Source of the DNA: CAZOKZ01 sp964580585
Lineage (GTDB): Bacteria > Sumerlaeota > Sumerlaeia > SLMS01 > JAHLLQ01
Length of the DNA stretch: 62,012 nucleotides
Assembly: GCA_964580585.1 (NCBI GenBank)
Contig: CAZOKZ010000020.1
Coordinates: forward strand, 1 to 62,012
Reading direction: 5' to 3'
Numbering within the stretch: position 1 is the stretch's first letter; every line of letters begins with the position of its first letter. Positions 48,839-57,800 of the stretch are shown here, one piece after another. Below the pieces are notes generated by a model. The model did not search any database. It was not told where the DNA came from and saw nothing but the letters and a program-made list of their open reading frames with translations. The translations under genes and the position numbers were made by a program.

Positions 48839-51439
48839 ATGACCAAAGTCTCGGTCCGTCGTCTTGCACGATTTGTCTCGCGCCATCCCAATTGGTGCTT
48901 GCTTGCGACGTTTTTACTGACGGTTCTCTCGCTTTGGAAGATGCAGGAACTCAAAATCGAGATGGACATGACCTCGCTGTTGCCGACGGATTCCGAGGTC
49001 TCGCGCATTACGAACTCGGCGTTGCGCGATTTTGGCAGTTTCGACTTCATGTTGGTGGTTGTGGAATCCAAGGACCCTGAAAACCGGGCGGCGTTGAAAA
49101 AAGCCGCCGAGGAATTGCAGTTCGCCCTCAATGATCGCAACTACATCCGCAACGTAACGTATAAACTGACGCCCGAATCCTTTGAACTCGGTACGCCGGG
49201 AGGGGACGCGCGCGCGGTGTCGCTGCTTACGACCGAGGACTGGGATTCGTTAGAAAAGAAACTGTCGCGGGAAAGCATCGAGGAGTCGATGCAACGCCTG
49301 CAGGGGTTGCTGAACGCCTTGCCGCCAAGCAAACAGAAGGCGGTGCTTCAGGATCCGTTTAATTTTAACCAGATTTTTGTCGAGCGCGTGAAGATCAAAA
49401 GCGGACCGCTGAAGGTCAACCTCGTCGATAATTACTTTATGTCGCGCGATGGCAAGATGCTCCTGATGCTGGTGTTGCCTGTGAAGCCTGCCACCGATTT
49501 GCAGTTCGCCCAGGACTTCAAAAAGTTTCTGGATGCGACGAAGGAAGGCATTTACAAACGCAACCCCGAGTTTGGATCGTATGACGACCCCGATTCCCAG
49601 GAAATTTCCATTTCCTACTTCGGCGCCCATTATGAAACCATTGCCGATTCTCAATTGGTGAAGCAGGACTTCTATCGCACGTCGATCGCTTCGTTCGTCG
49701 CGGTTTGCCTGCTGTTCTTTTTTGCATTCCGCCGCCCCGAAGCGTTGCTGTTCGTGGGCATCCCGCTGATCATCGGCGTGATCTGGACACTGGGGCTGAC
49801 AAGTTTGTTCATTGGACGCCTGACACAGGTCACCATGGCGTTCTCGGCCATTTTGATCGGTCTCGGAATCGACTTCTCGGTTCACCTGTACAATCGTTAT
49901 CTCGAAGAAATTCGGCTTGGGCGGAAAAACCGCGACGCCTTGCGTGCCGCAGTGGTGGAAACCGGCCCGGGTATCATTGCCGGTGCTGCCACGACGGCGA
50001 TCGCATTCTTTGGTATGACAATCACCAGTTTTGTGGGCTTTAACGAACTCGGTCGTGTCACCGGCATGGGTGTGTTGTGCTGCTTGCTATCGGTGATTCT
50101 GGTGCTGCCGCCGTTGCTGGCGCACTTTGGCAGCGGCCCGGTCGGTGTTTTCACCCAACGTCCGATGTCCACGTTTGGTTTGCGCAGAATTCATTACACC
50201 GTGACGGCTTATCCGCGCGTGACGGTGTTGGTTGGGTTGATCGTTGCCGGGTATTTGGGACTGCACGCCATCAATGTTCAGTTCGAGGACGATTTCCGAT
50301 ACCTGAAGCAACCGAGCAACGACTACATCGCTTTGCGCGATCGCATGTTGAGCCATTTCGAGGTGCCCAGTAACCAAGTGCTCGTTATCGTGACGGGCGA
50401 TTCCGAACAAGAGGCGCTCGAAGAAAACGATCGACTGTTCAACAACATTTACGCGGCGCAAAGTTCCGGGCTGTATCCGCTGATCGCGATCGATTCGTTG
50501 CGCTACTTCGTCCCGTCGCAAGCCACCCAGCGCACGCAACTCGAACGCATGGCCAATCAGAACCTCGACCAATTGCGATTGAATATTAACGAAGCCGCGG
50601 TGAAGTACAAAATATCCCCGCGCGCTTTCGATCCGTTTATGGCACGTCTCGATCAATTTCGCACGTCCGCGCGCGAGGCTTTGCAGAAAGAAAAAATGCC
50701 CATCGATTTGTTGTCGCTCGATCGCAAACAACATCGCGCGCTCGCTGACTTGATGACGCACTACATTTACAAAACACGTAGCGGCAAATGGCGAATCGCA
50801 ACCCAGATTTATCCGCCGCCCACCGATGAATGGCTCAGTTCCGTTCCCGAAGTGTTCATTGATAACTTGCAATTAGGTCTGAAAAACGAGATCGAATTTA
50901 CCGGGTCGGCGGTAATTCAGCAGGAAATGCGAAAGCTGATTCTCAAAGATCTCGCGCTCACTGTGCTCGTCGTATTACTCGCTGTTATCATATATTTGAT
51001 GATCTACTTCGAGAGCGCGTTCAAAGCCGTTCTCGCTACGATTCCCGTGGTTGTTGCGCTCATGTGTATGCTTGGCGTACTGGAACTGTTCAATATGAAG
51101 TTGCACTACCTGAACATCATCGCATTACCGATGATTATTGGTATTGGTGTGGACTCGGGCATTCACTTGATGCAGCGTTTTTACGAGCAAGACCGCCGGA
51201 ATTTGCTGCAAACGGTGACGCGCACAGGTCGCGCCGTTGTGATCACCAGCATGACAACGATTTTCGGATTCGGGTCGCTGGCGCTCGCGGATTTCCGCGG
51301 CATCCGAGACCTGGGGATTCTCGCCATCATCGGCGTGGGATGCACCTTGATTGCGTCGGTGCTGATATTGCCTGCGATCCTGCGTCTCACCGATCCGAAA
51401 GCGATGAAACAAGGCGGAATGGGCGACGATCTGGGGTGA
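48839..51439 (+). CDS. MMPL-family RND exporter
   Basis: 866 residues with twelve membrane segments: one near residue 20-38, then blocks near 280-400 and 700-835, with two large loops between. Features of MMPL/RND transporters: FSAILIGLGIDFSVHLYNRYL and IIALPMIIGIGVDSGIHLMQRF, each with the proton-relay Asp in GxxxD. Such proteins export lipids or hopanoid-like compounds (HpnN type) from the inner to outer membrane. The preceding LolA/LolB-like lipoprotein fits lipid trafficking. A 284-bp gap separates them and holds nothing I can assign. Confidence 0.9.
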   Translation: MTKVSVRRLARFVSRHPNWCLLATFLLTVLSLWKMQELKIEMDMTSLLPTDSEVSRITNSALRDFGSFDFMLVVVESKDPENRAALKKAAEELQFALNDRNYIRNVTYKLTPESFELGTPGGDARAVSLLTTEDWDSLEKKLSRESIEESMQRLQGLLNALPPSKQKAVLQDPFNFNQIFVERVKIKSGPLKVNLVDNYFMSRDGKMLLMLVLPVKPATDLQFAQDFKKFLDATKEGIYKRNPEFGSYDDPDSQEISISYFGAHYETIADSQLVKQDFYRTSIASFVAVCLLFFFAFRRPEALLFVGIPLIIGVIWTLGLTSLFIGRLTQVTMAFSAILIGLGIDFSVHLYNRYLEEIRLGRKNRDALRAAVVETGPGIIAGAATTAIAFFGMTITSFVGFNELGRVTGMGVLCCLLSVILVLPPLLAHFGSGPVGVFTQRPMSTFGLRRIHYTVTAYPRVTVLVGLIVAGYLGLHAINVQFEDDFRYLKQPSNDYIALRDRMLSHFEVPSNQVLVIVTGDSEQEALEENDRLFNNIYAAQSSGLYPLIAIDSLRYFVPSQATQRTQLERMANQNLDQLRLNINEAAVKYKISPRAFDPFMARLDQFRTSAREALQKEKMPIDLLSLDRKQHRALADLMTHYIYKTRSGKWRIATQIYPPPTDEWLSSVPEVFIDNLQLGLKNEIEFTGSAVIQQEMRKLILKDLALTVLVVLLAVIIYLMIYFESAFKAVLATIPVVVALMCMLGVLELFNMKLHYLNIIALPMIIGIGVDSGIHLMQRFYEQDRRNLLQTVTRTGRAVVITSMTTIFGFGSLALADFRGIRDLGILAIIGVGCTLIASVLILPAILRLTDPKAMKQGGMGDDLG

Positions 51440-51589
51440 GTGAAGCTCCAATAGCCGCAATCGCTGTGTTGCGCATCGGGTTCGGACTCAGGCCACGTAC
51501 TTCATTTACACTCCCGTCGCCTTCGCCTCACGCGTCTTGATCTTGCGGTTTTGAGGGATGTTCTTCAAATGTGAATTGGTTTTGAGACA

Positions 51590-52498
51590 ATGACGAATCT
51601 TCTTTTTTGTACCGATCCATTCGATGTAAAACTCGTCGATGAACCGTACCGCATCGAGGCCGAAGCCGCGCGTTTTGCTGGATTCGAAATTGCGTTACTT
51701 GATTTTGATGCACTTGTCCTCGACAATAATCCGATGCGCGCCGTCCGACGTGTTGCTGAACAATTCGAGCCCACGCAATGTATTTATCGAGGTTGGATGC
51801 TGAGCGTCGAACAATACGCAGTACTCTTTGATGCTTTGGCAAAAAAGAATATTGAATTGATCAATGATGTTAATCGATATCGTGAGTGTCACGAGTTTCC
51901 GTCGGCTTACGATGTGATTCGAGAACATACACCGCGCTCCGTTTGGATTTCCAATGACGAGATAGATCAACCGGGGCGCATCGTACAAGCAGCTTTGGCG
52001 TTCGGTAATGCACCTTTGATCGTCAAAGACTTTGTTAAATCGCGCAAACACGAATGGGAAGAAGCGTGCTTCATTCCCAGCGCTCATGATCATGAAGTAC
52101 TTGAACGTATTGTACGAACATTCATCGAAAGACAGGCTGAAAGTCTGACGGGTGGAGTTGTTTTGCGCGAATTCGTTGAACTTGAACCTATTGGCTCCCA
52201 TTCAAAAAGTGGAATGCCATTAACCAAAGAGTTTCGAATATTCTTTCTCGATGGAGCGCCCTTACTTATTGAACATTATTGGGAAGAAGGCGAGTACGGA
52301 ACCACGCGTGATGTACCAATGGACCAATTTATCAACGTTGCTCGATGCCTTGAAAGTCGGTTTTTTACCATGGATATTGCATGCACGAAACGTGGTGAAT
52401 GGTTAATCATCGAACTTGGAGACGGACAAGTCGCCGGATTGCCGGAACGCGCACTACCTGCTGAATTTTATGCAGCGTTGAAAACGGCGTTGAGATAA
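51590..52498 (+). CDS. Orphan ATP-grasp protein (DUF4343/R2K-like)
   Basis: 302 residues. N-terminal half is a pre-ATP-grasp-like region (LLFCTDPFDVKLVDEPYRIE), then the ATP-grasp core: APLIVKDFVKSRKHEWEEAC with binding Lys residues, VVLREFVELEPIG for the adenine-contact region, and WLIIELGDGQVAGLPE with the metal-binding acidic residues. It matches the R2K/DUF4343-type ATP-grasps often linked to phages and mobile elements. It would ligate an amine to a carboxylate using ATP. It is AT-richer than neighbours and followed by a decamer hairpin. The substrate is unknown. Confidence 0.8.
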   Translation: MTNLLFCTDPFDVKLVDEPYRIEAEAARFAGFEIALLDFDALVLDNNPMRAVRRVAEQFEPTQCIYRGWMLSVEQYAVLFDALAKKNIELINDVNRYRECHEFPSAYDVIREHTPRSVWISNDEIDQPGRIVQAALAFGNAPLIVKDFVKSRKHEWEEACFIPSAHDHEVLERIVRTFIERQAESLTGGVVLREFVELEPIGSHSKSGMPLTKEFRIFFLDGAPLLIEHYWEEGEYGTTRDVPMDQFINVARCLESRFFTMDIACTKRGEWLIIELGDGQVAGLPERALPAEFYAALKTALR

Positions 52499-52505
52499 TA
52501 GTAAT

Positions 52506-52533
52506 CTCCGTCCCCCGGGCTCGGGGGACGGAG
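52506..52533. terminator. Palindromic decamer hairpin
   Basis: Perfect 12-bp stem CTCCGTCCCCCG/CGGGGGACGGAG with loop GGCT, between the ATP-grasp gene (plus) and the reductase (minus). No long T-run follows, but it can work as a terminator for either strand. Two exact copies of the decamer in inverted pairing. Confidence 0.7.
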
Positions 52534-52559
52534 CCATTATCTTTACCTTTTATCTTCCT

Positions 52560-53153
52560 TCACACTTTTACTTCCACCCCATTTTCTTCCATTTCGGCGA
52601 GGATTTTTTTCAACCGCGCTTGTGGATTCAATTCCGGGTTTGCGATGTGCGCGACGTATTCTTTTGCCGACGCCGCGATGGCTTCGTCGGTGGCTTGCAC
52701 CGCTCCGTGCAGTAAAAACGCGGGCAGAAAACTCATCCCTGTCAGGTTGGCCGTTTGCTGAAGCGGTTTGAGCAATTCGCTCATCGAGTAGTTATTGAAT
52801 CCACCCGCCTGATAAGCGTGTTGCGGACCGCCTGCTGAAATTGCCGACACCCATTCTTTGCCGTGCAGCTTGTCGCCGCCCGGACCGAACGCCCACGCGT
52901 ACGTTAGCACGTCGTCCATCCATTTTTTCATCAACGGTGGACACGAGTACCAGTAAAACGGGTGCTGAAAGACAATACGATCATGGGCGAGCAGCAGCTC
53001 CTGCTCGCGCGTCACGTCGATATTCCAATCGCCATAGCGTTCGTATTGCAAATTGAGCGTGATTTCCGGATGGAGACGAAGTTCTTCGACCCAACGGCGA
53101 TTAACGCGCGACCCATCGAGGTTGGGATGGAAGGCGTTGACGAGAATTTTCAT
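52560..53153 (-). CDS. NAD(P)H dehydrogenase (quinone), flavodoxin-like
   Basis: 197 residues from ATG 53153 with GGAGG about 10 nt upstream. Similar to MdaB/KefG-type flavodoxin-fold quinone reductases: KILVNAFHPNLDGSRVNRRW with the FMN phosphate loop, IVFQHPFYWYSCPPLMKKW, and a region ending SAISAGGPQHAYQAGG. It reduces quinones or azo compounds by two electrons, protecting from electrophiles. A MarR-type gene lies 72 bp upstream on the same strand, with a palindromic operator candidate in between. Confidence 0.93.
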   Translation of the reverse strand: MKILVNAFHPNLDGSRVNRRWVEELRLHPEITLNLQYERYGDWNIDVTREQELLLAHDRIVFQHPFYWYSCPPLMKKWMDDVLTYAWAFGPGGDKLHGKEWVSAISAGGPQHAYQAGGFNNYSMSELLKPLQQTANLTGMSFLPAFLLHGAVQATDEAIAASAKEYVAHIANPELNPQARLKKILAEMEENGVEVKV

Positions 53154-53191
53154 GTGAAATGGAACCTCCGAATTTTGGGCAATTGCTAACA

Positions 53192-53213
53192 AATGCTTGT
53201 ACATGCAAGTATT
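53192..53213. promoter_or_regulatory. Candidate MarR operator
   Basis: The near-palindrome AATGCTTG-N6-CAAGTATT (core CTTG-N6-CAAG) lies between the MarR-type regulator and the reductase start. A half-site ACAAGCAT sits upstream of the regulator near 53691. This spacing fits a dimeric winged-helix regulator. Confidence 0.55.
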
Positions 53214-53225
53214 GTGCGCAAAAAA

Positions 53226-53657
53226 TCAACCGTCGAGTTTTTTTGCCACTTCTCCCAGCCATTTCGCCAGATCGTCCCCTTTTTTACGCCCGAGCGTCGC
53301 GCTGTATCGCTCGTGCAACCGTTTCCAGGCTGCCTGCATTTCCGGCACCAGCGCCGAGCCTTCGGCAGTCGCGTGTACACTGGCCGTGCGTCCATCGTGC
53401 ACGACGCGGACCAACCCACGCGATTCGAGCGCGGCTACAAAACGCGATACCGTGGATTGAGCCAGTTGCAAATCGCCCGCCAGATCTTTCTGTCCGCGTC
53501 CTGGTTCGTCCAAAACGCGCATCAATAAAAACGCATGCGAGGGCGCCAAACCCACGCGAGCGAATTCTTCCTCTGCCATGCGTGTCATGGTGCGCGCCAA
53601 GGCGTTCGATGTAAAGTACAGGCAATGTTGCGTTAAATTTTCAGAATATTTGGCCAC
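53226..53657 (-). CDS. MarR-family transcriptional regulator
   Basis: 143 residues from the GTG at 53657 (AAAGGG 5 nt upstream); a TTG at 53675 is the alternative. Winged-helix-turn-helix: SHAFLLMRVLDEPG, then DLAGDLQLAQSTVSRFVAALES for the recognition helix near residues 55-77, and LVRVVHDGRTASVHATAEG for the wing with the Arg of the D-x-R-(S/T) motif. MarR proteins repress neighbouring efflux or reductase genes until bound by phenolic or electrophilic ligands. It likely controls the quinone reductase and itself. Confidence 0.92.
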   Translation of the reverse strand: MAKYSENLTQHCLYFTSNALARTMTRMAEEEFARVGLAPSHAFLLMRVLDEPGRGQKDLAGDLQLAQSTVSRFVAALESRGLVRVVHDGRTASVHATAEGSALVPEMQAAWKRLHERYSATLGRKKGDDLAKWLGEVAKKLDG

Positions 53658-53792
53658 GACAACCCTTTCGCACAATCAATTGACACTAACAAGCATCGTC
53701 GTTCAAGGCAAGCGGGAGTCGCTAGCTTTAGGGCACAATTTATGCCTCAGATCAGACAGGGTATTCCCGAATTTGAAATGAAGGTGACGACG

Positions 53793-54323
53793 ATGAAAAA
53801 TTTTCCGCTTTCTGTTTTCGTGATTTTGCTTCTCGCGTTTACCACGGGTTGCACGAGCATCCCGCACGGTGTCGATCCGGTCGCTGGATTCGACGCCGAT
53901 CGCTATTTGGGTACATGGCACGAAATTGCGCGTCTCGACCATCGGTTCGAGCGTGGCTTGACGCACGTAACCGCCGAATACACGCGCCGCGACGATGGGG
54001 CGATTTCTGTGTTGAATCGAGGATTCGATCCCCAGTCGGGAGATTGGCGCGAAGCCAATGGCGTTGCAAAATTTACCGGCGATTCCAATGTCGCCAGTCT
54101 CAAGGTCTCGTTTTTCTGGCCCTTCTATGGTGGCTACCATGTGATAGCACTCGATCACGAACACTATCAGTGGGCCATGGTATCGGGTCCGACCAAAAAA
54201 TACCTGTGGATTCTGGCGCGAGAACAAACACTCGATCCGGAAATCATCGACACGTTGCTCGAAAGAGCCCGAGCGTTAAAATATCCCGTCGATGAAATAA
54301 TTTTTGTCGATCAGGCGTCTTAG
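53793..54323 (+). CDS. blc: Bacterial lipocalin Blc
   Basis: 176 residues from the ATG at 53793, chosen because AAGGTGA lies 5-6 nt upstream; the size equals E. coli Blc (177). Signal peptide with lipobox FTTGC (Cys near residue 20). The lipocalin GxW motif appears in RYLGTWHEIARLDHRFERG, and WAMVSGPTKKYLWILAR is the conserved C-terminal strand pair. It binds lysophospholipids or fatty acids in the outer membrane. Monocistronic or with the next small lipoprotein gene, 99 bp away. Confidence 0.93.
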   Translation: MKNFPLSVFVILLLAFTTGCTSIPHGVDPVAGFDADRYLGTWHEIARLDHRFERGLTHVTAEYTRRDDGAISVLNRGFDPQSGDWREANGVAKFTGDSNVASLKVSFFWPFYGGYHVIALDHEHYQWAMVSGPTKKYLWILAREQTLDPEIIDTLLERARALKYPVDEIIFVDQAS

Positions 54324-54422
54324 AATCAGAACTGGAGTTGTCCATGTTTGATTCCCATGGACAATTACGCCAGATTGCGAATATTATATAATTCCCAATT
54401 GGGGTTGATAGGGGAGTGTGTC

Positions 54423-54881
54423 ATGAAGGTTTTGCTTCGGAGTTTCGTAGGGATTTTATCCCTCTTTTTGTTGATGAGTTGTTCGACGAAAACGCGCGAG
54501 ACATTTAATCATCCCGATTTTGAGATTGGAAATCAGTCGTTTGAATCGGGCGATTCGATCACGATTACCGAAATCGTCAGTCGCGATGTCGACTTCGCTG
54601 TCGGAGGCGTCTATTGGGTGCGCGGGACGTATGAATTGCAATCGCACGATCGCGCGACGATAGGATTTTGGGTTACCAGCAATGCGGAGAATGCTGCCGC
54701 CAAAGTGGGACTGCCTCGCCAGCAGGTAACCGTCGAAAAAGGCACGGGAACCTTCGAGGTGCAAAATATCTTGCGGGTCGAAGGTTACCCGCACCTGTCA
54801 TTTTATCCGGTTGGGGGCGGAGCTTCTTTTGGTGGCGTTTATTTTGGCGCCGACGAATGGTTGCAAAAAGCCGTGCCATGA
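54423..54881 (+). CDS. Small predicted lipoprotein
   Basis: 152 residues from ATG 54423, preceded by GGGGAG 6-8 nt upstream. Signal peptide and lipobox LLMSC (Cys about 20). The mature part is a compact beta-rich domain: SGDSITITEIVSRDVDFAVGG and VYWVRGTYELQSHDRATIG, ending in a Gly-rich stretch. No family recognised. Base composition is similar to neighbours. The membrane protein gene follows after 19 bp, suggesting co-transcription. Confidence 0.72.
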   Translation: MKVLLRSFVGILSLFLLMSCSTKTRETFNHPDFEIGNQSFESGDSITITEIVSRDVDFAVGGVYWVRGTYELQSHDRATIGFWVTSNAENAAAKVGLPRQQVTVEKGTGTFEVQNILRVEGYPHLSFYPVGGGASFGGVYFGADEWLQKAVP

Positions 54882-54900
54882 AAGTCAGGTCATCGAAACG

Positions 54901-55422
54901 ATGAAAGCCTTACGCGCTCTCCACCATGTTGGAAAACACCTCATCGCCACGGGTGTTTTTGCGGTGGTGGGTATGCTCGTCAGTATCGTGGCGTATTTCG
55001 TTTTATTCGTAGTGGCCGTGGTGACGAACCAGGAACTTGGCGGTCCTTTGACAATCGTATTTCTGCCTGTCGTAGCATTTTTGATAGCGTTGGTTATCGC
55101 GGCCTTTTGCTTTTACCCGGCCACGGCCATTGCCGAATGGTTGTGTGCTAAAAAGAAATGGAATCTATTTGCTCAAATTCCTATATCCAGTTCACTTCTC
55201 TTTCTTGAAATGATTTTCATCGTAATATTTTCCCCGTTCGAAAACGGCAACGATTTCAGTACTGCGAAAACCATCGAATCTGCCTTTATCGGATTTTTGC
55301 TCCTTGCCATTCCTTTGGGATTTTACTGGTGGACGTTAAAGTCGATAGATGGGGTACGGATATTTTTATCTACATTGGTATATCTTCTTCGTAAGACAGT
55401 TTTTGGTTTTCCAACGAAGTGA
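54901..55422 (+). CDS. Polytopic membrane protein, 173 residues
   Basis: ATG 54901 lies 19 bp after the lipoprotein stop, with a weak site upstream. Four hydrophobic segments near residues 14-44, 50-78, 97-113 and 130-148, joined by short loops (CAKKKWNLF; FSPFENGNDFSTAKT). No enzymatic motif or known family. Function unknown. Confidence 0.65.
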   Translation: MKALRALHHVGKHLIATGVFAVVGMLVSIVAYFVLFVVAVVTNQELGGPLTIVFLPVVAFLIALVIAAFCFYPATAIAEWLCAKKKWNLFAQIPISSSLLFLEMIFIVIFSPFENGNDFSTAKTIESAFIGFLLLAIPLGFYWWTLKSIDGVRIFLSTLVYLLRKTVFGFPTK

Positions 55423-55617
55423 GAACCTGGCTCGAAAAAACGATTGAAGCACCATGAGTGCTTTTCAGTTTGCTCTTCGTCGAGTCGTATGGTTTTCATT
55501 TTCTGAAAATTCAAAAACAACCGCTTAGCCTTTTTGGGACCTCATCGCGACGTCGCTTGGGCAATTGCCCATTGCAACGTGCCTGATCCAGCGAACCAAA
55601 TCATTGGAGAACTCGCC

Positions 55618-56853
55618 GTGCGTAAATCCATCATTTTTGTTTTAGCATTCAGTGTCCTTCATTTTGCTCATACGCTTGCTTTTGCCGAAGTCGCAGAAGC
55701 CGATTCCACAGCCTCGTCAACGTTGCGCCTCCTTCGGATCACGGCGGAAGTTCCTCCTGAAACGGACACCGTCTATCTTCCTGGAAACCAGGAAGAATTA
55801 GGACCCTGGGAACCCGATGCATTTGCATTGAAAGGCAAAGGCGCCATTCGCCGGGCAGTTCTTGGGATAGAATCCGGCGAAGAAGTCGAGTTCAAGTTCA
55901 CATTGGGCTCTTGGGCAACAGAAGCACTCGACGAAAATGGCAACACCTTCGAGAATTTCAAAATAACAATGGATGGCGATCAAAGTATCCACGTGACCAT
56001 CCCGGCATTTCAGGACGAAGAGGCGAACAAAAAAAGAATGGAGCAGGTGGCATTAGAGAAGGACAGAGCACTCGACACCATTGCCTACAATGTCGTCGGA
56101 AAAATCGATGTTTACCGTAATGTCCCATCCAAATATCTGTATCTCGACCGGCATGTACTCGTTTGGCTTCCTCCCGGCTATGAAAACTCGGAGCAAGACC
56201 GTTACCCGGTTATCTATGCGCACGATGGACAAAACTTATTCGATAGCAGGCTAACCAACCAAGGCGTGGAATGGAGCGTGGATGAAACGATGGTCAGGCT
56301 GTTGCAGGAAGACAAGATTTCGCCCGCAATTGTAGTGGGTATCTACAGTACTGCAAACAGAAGCCGGGAATACCTGCCAACGCGCCTCGGCGAATGCTAC
56401 GCGCGTTTCCTGATCGAGGAACTGAAACCCATGATCGACCAAACCTACCGCACCAAACCGGGGCGGGAAGACACCATCACCATGGGATCTTCTTACGGAG
56501 GTCGAATCTCCACCTATTTAGTTTGGCGCCACAGCGATGTTTTTTCCAAAGCCGCCTGTTTGTCGAACGCGATAGACGATCACACGTGCGATGAAGTGGA
56601 AGTGAACTTTCTTTCCATCATGGAAGACAAAAAAGACGCGCCCAGCGACGTGATGATCTATTCCGATTACGGAACTGCCGAACAAGAGCAGTATGCGAAA
56701 TCGCACGAGCAGCTTCGCGCGTTGTTTACCGAAGCGGGCTGGACCGAAGGAAAAGAATACATGATTTATATCGCAGAAGGGAAAAAACACAACGAAGCGG
56801 ACTGGAGCGAACGATTGCACATTCCTCTCGAATTCCTGCTGGGGAAAAAATAA
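55618..56853 (+). CDS. Secreted esterase with N-terminal starch-binding-like domain
   Basis: 411 residues from a GTG at 55618 with GGAG 9 nt upstream. Signal peptide (SIIFVLAFSVLHFAHTLAFA), then a CBM20-like domain, residues about 35-130 (TAEVPPETDTVYLPGNQEELGPW), then an alpha/beta hydrolase of the IroE/Fes/esterase-D type: HVLVWLPPGYENSEQDRYPV, VIYAHDGQNLFD, and nucleophile elbow TMGSSYGGRIS. A late His (KKHNEADW) completes the triad. It would hydrolyse esters outside the cytoplasm, perhaps of polysaccharides. The terminator 56866 follows directly. Confidence 0.87.
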   Translation: MRKSIIFVLAFSVLHFAHTLAFAEVAEADSTASSTLRLLRITAEVPPETDTVYLPGNQEELGPWEPDAFALKGKGAIRRAVLGIESGEEVEFKFTLGSWATEALDENGNTFENFKITMDGDQSIHVTIPAFQDEEANKKRMEQVALEKDRALDTIAYNVVGKIDVYRNVPSKYLYLDRHVLVWLPPGYENSEQDRYPVIYAHDGQNLFDSRLTNQGVEWSVDETMVRLLQEDKISPAIVVGIYSTANRSREYLPTRLGECYARFLIEELKPMIDQTYRTKPGREDTITMGSSYGGRISTYLVWRHSDVFSKAACLSNAIDDHTCDEVEVNFLSIMEDKKDAPSDVMIYSDYGTAEQEQYAKSHEQLRALFTEAGWTEGKEYMIYIAEGKKHNEADWSERLHIPLEFLLGKK

Positions 56854-56865
56854 CGGATGAAAAAG

Positions 56866-56893
56866 AGCCCGAAGCGTTTGCCTCGGGCTTTTG
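56866..56893 (+). terminator. Rho-independent terminator
   Basis: Stem AGCCCGA/TCGGGCT (7 bp) with a 10-nt loop and a short T-run, 13 bp after the esterase stop. Confidence 0.75.
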
Positions 56894-57305
56894 CATGTGG
56901 ACTTGTAAATGGCGCCCCGGAGAGCGCTTGAATTGGGCTGAGTCGCAACATATACCTAATGATATCAATTATCCATGCATGATAATTCTCGACCCGGCGA
57001 GGCGCACTTCCCACAGTTGATCCATCGACTTTCTTCCTGTACTCGATTTACAGAAAAGTGTAAGCGCCAAATTTTAAAAAGCGCACGATCGACCCGAACA
57101 TTCGCGTGTGGACTGTTGCTACAGTTTCTTTTGGTTCTCTACTTACCGTGAATGAGCAAGCCAATGGCCTCCGGTTCTGTGGCGACAAGTAGGCTTGCAC
57201 GAAAGAAGAGAGGGAGATAGACCTCATCGGATTGATACCGTACTCGGGTACTTATGTCGGTCTGTTTGCTTGACTTGGCCTGCCTCTTGCTCCACCATTG
57301 ACGCT
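56894..57305. other. Long intergenic region before the metal-efflux operon
   Basis: 412 bp without a supported gene. It must contain the promoter of the efflux operon; no clear MerR/CueR-type palindrome was found. A weak GAGAGGGAG-like site occurs near 57207, far from the next start. Confidence 0.4.
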
Positions 57306-57800
57306 ATGAAGAAGCGCGAACGCACAGCATCCTCAGCACAACGCCTCCTGGCCTCCTTGGTTGGGCTTGTGTTTTTGTGCTCGGTGGCGATGGCGCAACT
57401 TCCCTTCTGCCCGTGCGGTATTCTGTGCCTCCACGGAGGCGATGCTCCTGTTGCCGAACGCAACGCACCGCTTCCTGCAGAGGACCATGGCTGCTGTCCG
57501 TCGGAGCGTCAAGACGACGCCCCTCCTGCGACGCCATCTCGGGAAGACGGCGCCTGCGACCACGAGAACGGGTGCGATTGTTCGGTCGAGTTGAGTTCCA
57601 GCCAGGATATCCCAACGGCTCCAATCCCGGTGCTGATCTCGTTTTTCGACGTGCATGTCGAACACCTCTCACCGACCCCCGTAGCCTCCACGCTGCCACT
57701 CCTTGCTGGAAACGAGGAGGCTCCTCGCTGGCGTCCAACGAGAGGAAGCCCCCTCCCTCGAAGGCCTCTGCACGTTCTGAACTCCATCTACATTATTTGA
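57306..57800 (+). CDS. Cys/His-rich secreted protein heading the metal-efflux operon
   Basis: 164 residues from ATG 57306. A signal peptide (RLLASLVGLVFLCSVAMAQ) precedes a mature part with CPC at residues 35-37, C41, HGCC at 61-64, and C84, CDC at 90-92, plus several His and acidic residues. The remainder is Pro-rich. By position (first gene before the OMF, adaptor and pump) and Cys content it likely binds the exported metal in the periplasm or senses it, analogous to CusF but unrelated in sequence. Inferred from context. Confidence 0.7.
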   Translation: MKKRERTASSAQRLLASLVGLVFLCSVAMAQLPFCPCGILCLHGGDAPVAERNAPLPAEDHGCCPSERQDDAPPATPSREDGACDHENGCDCSVELSSSQDIPTAPIPVLISFFDVHVEHLSPTPVASTLPLLAGNEEAPRWRPTRGSPLPRRPLHVLNSIYII

